Source: Bog-950 sp046329495
Lineage (GTDB): Bacteria; Bacteroidota; Bacteroidia; Chitinophagales; LD1
Assembly (NCBI GenBank): GCA_046329495.1
Contig: JAXLUO010000003.1
Coordinates: 124,001-188,000 of the forward strand
DNA length: 64,000 bases
Reading direction: 5' to 3'
The position numbers and the translations under genes were made by a program. The notes beneath the pieces are model-generated. The model was not told the origin of the DNA. It was given only the letters and a program-made list of their open reading frames with translations, and searched no databases. Shown one piece after another: positions 58,780 through 64,000 of the stretch. Numbering within the stretch: position 1 is the stretch's first letter; every line of letters starts with the position of its first letter.

Positions 58780-60213
58780 ATGCTTTGGACCGGCATAAAA
58801 AAATACCTGTTTGGCCGTAGTGCGGCCACCGGCAATTGGCACGTTCCTGCCCAGTTGGTGCAAGGTTATAATGCTACACGAGATGAAAAGAACCATGCGC
58901 ACTTCTGCTATGCACCATCGGTAAACATGTTGTTTAGCACCGATGGCAACGTGAAAGCCTGCTGCCATAATAAGGACTTCAGTATTGGTAAATACCCCGA
59001 AACCGGCATTGCAGAAATTTGGAAAGGAGAGAAGGCGCAAGCTTTTAGGGAGCGTATGCGCAGATTTGATTTAACGGAAGGGTGCCGGGTTTGTGATGCT
59101 GATTTAAAATCGGGTAATTACCTTGAAACCAGCGCAAGACATTTTGATACGATGCCAAGGCATGCCGATTACCCTACTATGATGGAGTTTTGGCTGAGTA
59201 ATACCTGTAACCTGGAGTGTGTGATGTGTACGGGTGAACTTTCCTCGTCCATTCGTAAAAACAGGGAGAAATTACCGGAGTTAAAAAGTCCGTATGACAG
59301 TGAATTCGTAAAACAGTTGGAAGAGTTTATCCCGCATTTGAAAGAAACCCGCTTCAGTAGTTCGGGGGAGGCATTTTTGATTCCGCTGAATTTTGAGTTA
59401 TGGGAACGCATTATTGCTATAAACCGCGATTGTTTAATAATGGTACAAACCAATGGTACCGTTTTAAACAGCCGCATAAAGGATTTACTGCAACGCGGCA
59501 ATTTTAAAATTGGGGTATCGTTTGATTCCTTACAGAAGCAGCGTTATGAAAGTATCCGGGTTAACGCCAATTATGAGCGTGTGATGGAGAATATTGCCTG
59601 GTTTAATGCTTACAATAGCAGCAAAGGGCATAGCTTTAATATAAGTACATGCGTAATGCGCAGCAATTGGGATGAGTTGCCTGACTTTGTGCGGTTTTGC
59701 AATGAGATGAATTGCGAAGCCATTTTTCATAAGGTGTGGTTTCCTGAGGAACATGCTTTATATAATTTGCCTAAGGCCGAATTGCAGCGAATACATCAAC
59801 AACTACAACAAGCGGAGTTACCCGCAACGAATGCAATGGAAAGCAGAAACCGCAGACATTACTTCTATTTTGTTTCGGTAATTGAGCAATGGATGAAGCA
59901 AGCTGACACTTTGGTTGAAACAACCGAATTACCTGCGGAGATTTCGTTGCACGAACTGGTGCTTAAATTACAAGCACGGTTTGCAGGGCATTTGCAGGGG
60001 CAGAACAAGCCCGCCCATGAGGTGCAGGAAATTTTAGCCGTTACTGAGCAAAAGTTGCATGAAATAATAGTGCTTGCAGGCGATGAAAAAGCAATTGAAG
60101 CTTTCCGCAAAATGTATCATACCCCGGCCGATATGGTGATTGGTGCTTTGCGTAACCGTTCGGTTGAGTTTTTGATGACGCAGATAAACAAGTTGCTGCC
60201 GCAACCGGCTTAG
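58780..60213 (+). CDS. Radical SAM protein with N-terminal SPASM/twitch-like cysteines
   Basis: The 477 residues have the radical SAM cluster motif CNLECVMC at Cys143/147/150. Before it, not after it as usual, lies a SPASM-like domain with Cys43, Cys61-62, Cys102 and Cys105 (CYAPSVNMLFSTDGNVKACC ... GCRVC). The order is thus auxiliary-cluster domain first, radical SAM barrel second. The helical C-terminal region (about 350-477) has no motif. It may be a peptide-modifying enzyme, but no peptide precursor gene is recognised nearby. It converges with the SUI1 gene with a 4-base stop overlap. Confidence 0.88.
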   Translation: MLWTGIKKYLFGRSAATGNWHVPAQLVQGYNATRDEKNHAHFCYAPSVNMLFSTDGNVKACCHNKDFSIGKYPETGIAEIWKGEKAQAFRERMRRFDLTEGCRVCDADLKSGNYLETSARHFDTMPRHADYPTMMEFWLSNTCNLECVMCTGELSSSIRKNREKLPELKSPYDSEFVKQLEEFIPHLKETRFSSSGEAFLIPLNFELWERIIAINRDCLIMVQTNGTVLNSRIKDLLQRGNFKIGVSFDSLQKQRYESIRVNANYERVMENIAWFNAYNSSKGHSFNISTCVMRSNWDELPDFVRFCNEMNCEAIFHKVWFPEEHALYNLPKAELQRIHQQLQQAELPATNAMESRNRRHYFYFVSVIEQWMKQADTLVETTELPAEISLHELVLKLQARFAGHLQGQNKPAHEVQEILAVTEQKLHEIIVLAGDEKAIEAFRKMYHTPADMVIGALRNRSVEFLMTQINKLLPQPA

Positions 60214-60551
60214 CCGCCTTTCTTTTTGGTTTTGTATCCAAGTCCTTGCAGCAAGGCAATTACCTTATCGCGTTGTTCGCCTTGTATAATTATTACACCA
60301 TCCTTAACTGAACCGCCAACACCACATTTGCTCTTTAGCGTTTTGCCAAGGTCTTCCAACACTTTTTCTTCTCCGATAAAGTTCTCTACAATAGTAGCCA
60401 CCTTACCGCCTTTTAAGCGTTCAAGCGAAACATATAAGGTTTGTGCGCCGGGTGCCGGAGTATCTACTTCACTATTCTCTTCTTCCGGTTTATAGTCGGG
60501 ATTGGTAGAGAATACTACGCGGTTCTTAAAGTCATCCTTATGCTTGCTCAT
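60210..60551 (-). CDS. SUI1/eIF1-like translation factor (YciH family)
   Basis: The 113 residues have a disordered acidic N-terminus and a SUI1 domain (about 40-113) with LERLKGGKVATIVENFIG and KCGVGGSVKDGVIIIQGEQRDKV. Bacterial YciH is a homologue of eIF1 that affects initiation fidelity. It is the first gene after the lipid kinase on the same strand (3 bases between them). Confidence 0.93.
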   Translation of the reverse strand: MSKHKDDFKNRVVFSTNPDYKPEEENSEVDTPAPGAQTLYVSLERLKGGKVATIVENFIGEEKVLEDLGKTLKSKCGVGGSVKDGVIIIQGEQRDKVIALLQGLGYKTKKKGG

Positions 60552-60554
60552 ACC

Positions 60555-61466
60555 CTAATAAGCATTTAAATCGTTTGGTACAATAACATTAATACATTGC
60601 GGGTCTACCTCAAAGGTTACGTCGTTGTGGTAAATCACCGAATCGCCATCGAACTGGTAAACCATCTTTTTAGTGCCGTGTATTACAATGCGCTTAGCCC
60701 GATACGATTCAGCTTCTTTCAATAAGTCGGCGCGTTTCATCATTAAACAGCCTACTACGTAGAATAATTTCCAAACAGGGAAGCGGTTGAGTACAATTAC
60801 GTCAATAACGCCGTCTTTCATACTGGTGAATGGGAACACGCCAAAGTTGTAACCATATTGGTTGGCATTGAAGGCGGTAAACAGGTAGAAGGAACGCTCG
60901 ATGGTAGTATCATCAATCTCTACCTTGGCTTCAAATGGCTGGAAGTAGAACATCAGTTCTTTTACCACTGCCCAGGCATAGGAAGCCAGACCGCGAACAC
61001 CGTGGTGATGAAAACGACGGGCGACGGAACTATCAATTCCGAAGCCGGCATTACTTACAAAATAGCGAACGTTAGATTTTACAAGGTCCAGTTTTACAGC
61101 TTTACCTGTATTGAGCACATCGATGGCTTTCTCGGCATCGCGCGGAGGAATTTTTAAGTGCATGGCAAAACCATTGCCCGAACCAAAAGGTAAGATACCC
61201 AGTTTGGTGTTAGTGCCAATAAGGCTCTGGGCAACCTCATTAATGCTTCCATCGCCGCCTACCGCTACGCATACATCGTAACCTTCTTCTACGGCCTGTT
61301 GCGCTATTAAGGTAGCATGGCCGGCATATTGTGTAAAGCGGATGGTGTAGTCGTACTGCACATAATCAATATACCTCCCTATGTTTTCGGGTATGTGCTT
61401 CTTTTTTAGCACCCCCGAAATAGGGTTGATAATGAACATGATTTTTTTCTTAGGCGTGGGTTCCAT
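60555..61466 (-). CDS. Diacylglycerol/lipid kinase family protein
   Basis: The 303 residues have the DAGK catalytic motif VAVGGDGSINEVAQSLIG (about 67-84), FGSGNGFA, and a C-terminal beta sandwich. It phosphorylates a lipid such as diacylglycerol or a sphingoid base; the exact substrate is not visible. It is in line with the SUI1 gene (3-base gap) and likely with nadC upstream (41 bases). Confidence 0.94.
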   Translation of the reverse strand: MEPTPKKKIMFIINPISGVLKKKHIPENIGRYIDYVQYDYTIRFTQYAGHATLIAQQAVEEGYDVCVAVGGDGSINEVAQSLIGTNTKLGILPFGSGNGFAMHLKIPPRDAEKAIDVLNTGKAVKLDLVKSNVRYFVSNAGFGIDSSVARRFHHHGVRGLASYAWAVVKELMFYFQPFEAKVEIDDTTIERSFYLFTAFNANQYGYNFGVFPFTSMKDGVIDVIVLNRFPVWKLFYVVGCLMMKRADLLKEAESYRAKRIVIHGTKKMVYQFDGDSVIYHNDVTFEVDPQCINVIVPNDLNAY

Positions 61467-61507
61467 CCTGTACGTAAAGTTAATGACGTGGTTTGTTTGA
61501 AGAAATT

Positions 61508-62368
61508 TTAATAAGCCTTCAGGCTAAGATCTAAGCTAACTGAGGAATGCGTAAGCGCCCCAACGGAAATAAAGTCCACACCTGTTTCGGCAAATGCACG
61601 TATGGTATCCAGGGTTATGCCGCCGGAGGCCTCGGTTTCGTAGCGTCCGTTCACCAGTTTTACGGCTTCCACCATGCGTTCAGGCGTAAAGTTGTCGAAC
61701 ATAATGCGGGTAAAATGACCGTATTGCAGTGCGGCTTCTATATCTTCTAAACTTCGGGTTTCAATTTCAACCGGCAAGTTCAGGTTGTTTTTAGTTTGAT
61801 AATTGTTAGTGGCTTCCAGCGCAGCTTTTACGCCTCCGCAAAAGTCAATATGATTATCCTTAATCAGGATCATATCATACAAACCATACCGGTGATTATG
61901 GCCACCTCCAATACGCACCGCTTCTTTTTCGAAGTAACGAAGTAAAGGGGTGGTTTTACGTGTATCCAACACACGGGCCCTGGTTCCTTCTATTTTTTGT
62001 ACATATCGCGAGGTGTTGGTGGCAATGCCACTCATACGTTGCATAAAGTTTAAAACCACGCGTTCGGCACGCAATAATGCCTTTACTTCACCTTCTACGG
62101 TAAAAGCTATATCGCCTTTTTTTATTTGAGTGCCGTCCTGTAATAATACTTGTATAGTAATACCGGCATCTACGGCTTTAAATATTTTCTCAGCCAGTGT
62201 TACGCCGGCTAAAACACCCTCGGCTTTGCAAAGTAAACGGGCGCGTCCGCTTTTATCGTTAGGTATGCAGGCCAGTGAGGTATGGTCGCCGCCGGGTAAA
62301 ACACCGTTATAATCCACAATATCCTCCTCCAGCGCTTCGCGTATTATTTTATCTATATCGTAGCCCAT
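61508..62368 (-). CDS. nadC: Nicotinate-nucleotide diphosphorylase (carboxylating)
   Basis: This 286-residue quinolinate phosphoribosyltransferase makes NaMN in de novo NAD synthesis. Motifs are NFMQRMSGIATNTSRY, RVLDTRKTTP, GGGHNHRYGLYDMILIKDNH (active-site Arg/His/Lys) and VEIETRSLEDIEAAL. It is the first gene of a three-gene minus-strand group with the lipid kinase and SUI1 gene. nadA and nadB are not in the window. Confidence 0.96.
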   Translation of the reverse strand: MGYDIDKIIREALEEDIVDYNGVLPGGDHTSLACIPNDKSGRARLLCKAEGVLAGVTLAEKIFKAVDAGITIQVLLQDGTQIKKGDIAFTVEGEVKALLRAERVVLNFMQRMSGIATNTSRYVQKIEGTRARVLDTRKTTPLLRYFEKEAVRIGGGHNHRYGLYDMILIKDNHIDFCGGVKAALEATNNYQTKNNLNLPVEIETRSLEDIEAALQYGHFTRIMFDNFTPERMVEAVKLVNGRYETEASGGITLDTIRAFAETGVDFISVGALTHSSVSLDLSLKAY

Positions 62369-62524
62369 AGTTCCCTTGATTTTTGCAATAAATCGCCGGC
62401 AAAGTAAATAAAAAGGAGGGAGGAGGACTTAAACCGGGCGAAACACCCGCTGATACTTTGTTGATTGCCATACAAAATAATCTCAAATTCATTCCGTTTA
62501 TTAGCGTCTAAAATCGGAGAAGGT

Positions 62525-63589
62525 TTGAAGTTAAGAACACTTTTACTTTTTGTTTTTGCGGTGCAAGGTCTGTTTGCCCAGATTACCGGAGGCGGCACCA
62601 CGTATACGTTCTTAAAACTTTCGCCCGATGCGCGTATTACTTCCCTGGGGGGCGTTAATGTCACCATTTTCGACCACGACTTGAACACCCAACTGGCCAA
62701 TCCTGCGTCGCTTAACCGTAAAATGAACGGACAAGCGGCCTTTAGCACGGTAGTTTACCCGGGTGGTGTAAACTTTGGTAATGTTGCTTATGCACGCCGC
62801 TTTAAGGTGCCCGGCACTTTTGGGTTTGGTTTGCAGTATATAGCTTACGGTAAGTTTAAGGAGACTGATGAAATGGCTAATGTGCTGGGTAATTTCTCGG
62901 CCGGCGAATTGAATGCTTACGCAGGATATGCCTATCAGTTCGGCAAAATGTTTTCGGTTGGTGCCAATGGTAAGTTCATTTATTCGCAATTAGGCCCTTA
63001 TAGTTCTGTTGGTATGGTAACCGATATTGGTTTTACCATCAACGATACAGCGCACCAGATTACGGCAAGCATTGTTGCTAAAAACATAGGCGGACAATTT
63101 AAACCCTACACCAAAGGCAATCGCGAAGCCATGCCTTTCGATCTGCAGGCAGGTTTATCATTTGGCTTTAAGGGCGTTCCTTTTCGCATTCACTTAAACT
63201 TCCACGACCTGTATCGTTGGGATATACGTTATGACAACCCTGCTGATAATCAACAAACCGATTTGTTTGCTGATACCACGGCCAAACCTAAAAAGTATAT
63301 TGCCGATAAATTATTCCGCCACGTTGTGGTGGGAGTGGAGTTCAACATCAAAAAGATAGTTCGCGTAGATATTGCTTATAACCACCTGCGCCAACAGGAA
63401 CTTCGGTTAACTACCCGTCGTGGCGTGCCCGGCCTTTCTTTCGGTTTGGGTGTGCGTATCCGCCAATTCGATTTCAGCTACGGTTTTCAACCAATGGCAC
63501 AAGGCCAGGTAGCCAATCACTTTACACTCACCGTTTATACGTCAGGTTTTGTTAAGCGTAAGGCAGCAGCGCCGGTTCCTGCACAGTAG
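62525..63589 (+). CDS. porQ: PorQ-like T9SS protein
   Basis: The 354-residue protein resembles PorQ, an outer-membrane beta-barrel of the T9SS attachment complex. Features are the GGGTTYTFLKLSPDARITSLGGVNVTIFD motif right after the signal and the aromatic-rich barrel strands. No upstream ATG is in frame; the signal peptide (KLRTLLLFVFAVQGLFA) follows a TTG at 62525, so I propose that start. A TTG at 62465 would be the other choice but adds 20 residues of non-signal sequence. Confidence 0.85.
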   Translation: MKLRTLLLFVFAVQGLFAQITGGGTTYTFLKLSPDARITSLGGVNVTIFDHDLNTQLANPASLNRKMNGQAAFSTVVYPGGVNFGNVAYARRFKVPGTFGFGLQYIAYGKFKETDEMANVLGNFSAGELNAYAGYAYQFGKMFSVGANGKFIYSQLGPYSSVGMVTDIGFTINDTAHQITASIVAKNIGGQFKPYTKGNREAMPFDLQAGLSFGFKGVPFRIHLNFHDLYRWDIRYDNPADNQQTDLFADTTAKPKKYIADKLFRHVVVGVEFNIKKIVRVDIAYNHLRQQELRLTTRRGVPGLSFGLGVRIRQFDFSYGFQPMAQGQVANHFTLTVYTSGFVKRKAAAPVPAQ

Positions 63590-63639
63590 TTTTATAAATC
63601 GGTTGTTTTTTTCATAACTTAATATCCTTTCTTCGCAGC

Positions 63640-64000
63640 ATGGCTGAAAAGAAGCGTAATCCGATTTTATCGGTATTCATCACCGTGTTTATTGATCTGC
63701 TGGGTGTAGGCATCATCATCCCCATTTTTGTTCCGCTTATTATCGGTAACAAGCATGGCATGATGCCGGCCGGTATGGATGAAGCCACGCGTAAGATGGT
63801 TTATGGTTTGTTGACGGCCACTTTCCCTTTCTTTCAGTTCTTCGGCGCACCAATACTGGGCACCCTGGCCGATAAATTCGGCCGTAAGAAAGTACTGCGC
63901 TTTACATTGGTTGGCACCTTTGTTGGCTATGTGCTGTTTGCTTTAGCGGTGCATTATAAGTTGTTGTGGTTGCTGTTTATTGCCCGTGCGGTACCGGGTT
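63640..64000 (+). CDS. MFS transporter, N-terminal part (cut by the window end)
   Basis: From the ATG at 63640, 120 codons are visible. The sequence has two or more membrane helices and the TM2-TM3 loop motif GTLADKFGRKK (GxLaDrxGrkx), the MFS signature. The closest type is the drug/tetracycline proton antiporter group (TetA-like), based on VFIDLLGVGIIIP near the start. Direction and substrate are inferred. The 3' end is missing. Confidence 0.88.
   Translation, partial: MAEKKRNPILSVFITVFIDLLGVGIIIPIFVPLIIGNKHGMMPAGMDEATRKMVYGLLTATFPFFQFFGAPILGTLADKFGRKKVLRFTLVGTFVGYVLFALAVHYKLLWLLFIARAVPG

Overview
The window is a chromosomal segment of a Bacteroidota bacterium. The evidence is six secreted proteins with C-terminal type IX secretion (T9SS) sorting domains, a PorQ-like T9SS protein, a TonB-dependent receptor with a carboxypeptidase-like N-terminal domain, a TamL-like lipoprotein Omp85, a DUF3276 Pur-alpha-like protein, a fused E1 alpha/beta 2-oxo acid dehydrogenase, and promoters of the Bacteroidota type (TAnnTTTG at -7, here also TAnnTTCG). 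The lineage looks closer to Chitinophagales/Sphingobacteriales than to gut Bacteroides, but the sequence alone does not fix this. Most of the window is ordinary core genome with short intergenic gaps, and several convergent genes share stop codons.

Layout. 1-6.5 kb: a truncated secreted protein, three related tandem T9SS cargo genes, a DUF962/Mpo1-like membrane protein and a DUF1571 protein. 6.6-8.1 kb: pyrR-pyrB (pyrimidine synthesis). 8.3-11.5 kb: a SWIB protein with a histone-H1-like tail, then lon. 11.5-13.4 kb: a Crp/Fnr regulator followed by a split YgaP-like sulfur cluster (two small membrane proteins, two rhodaneses) with a palindromic Crp-type operator in front. 13.5-25 kb: DUF1573 protein, fused E1 dehydrogenase, two small exported proteins, TrmH-type methyltransferase, TamL, purT, DUF3276, twin secreted proteins, mdh. 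25-32 kb: an uncharacterised 460-residue protein, a retropepsin-like protease, and a four-gene minus-strand metal cluster (Cys/His-rich protein, TonB receptor, His/Met-rich outer-membrane protein, HMA metallochaperone). 32-45 kb: lipoprotein, dnaK, thioredoxin-like TlpA protein, OmpA-family protein with a second Crp-type site, gcvP, three small secreted proteins, an oligopeptide-type binding lipoprotein and small membrane proteins.

45-49 kb is the accessory spot. Initiator tRNA-fMet and its terminator are followed by a GIY-YIG nuclease gene whose last codon and stop lie in a duplicated 3' part of the same tRNA. In the copy the anticodon-arm 3' side is replaced by a 14-nt perfect palindrome, and the tRNA terminator is duplicated too. 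Directly abutting it is a second unit, a GxxExxY (PD-(D/E)XK-like) gene flanked by 27-nt inverted repeats (25/27 matching).

49-64 kb returns to housekeeping: peroxiredoxin, T9SS cargo, fatty-acid desaturase, prfB with a programmed +1 frameshift, dnaE, CotH-family T9SS cargo, a radical SAM protein with an N-terminal SPASM-like cysteine cluster, a SUI1/YciH factor, a lipid kinase, nadC, porQ and the start of an MFS transporter.

The points most worth following up are the tRNA-fMet/GIY-YIG/GxxExxY hot spot, the two Crp-type operators with identical spacing to their -7 boxes, the prfB frameshift site with a perfect AGGAGG in a phylum that rarely uses Shine-Dalgarno pairing, and five convergent gene pairs overlapping by exactly four bases at their stops.
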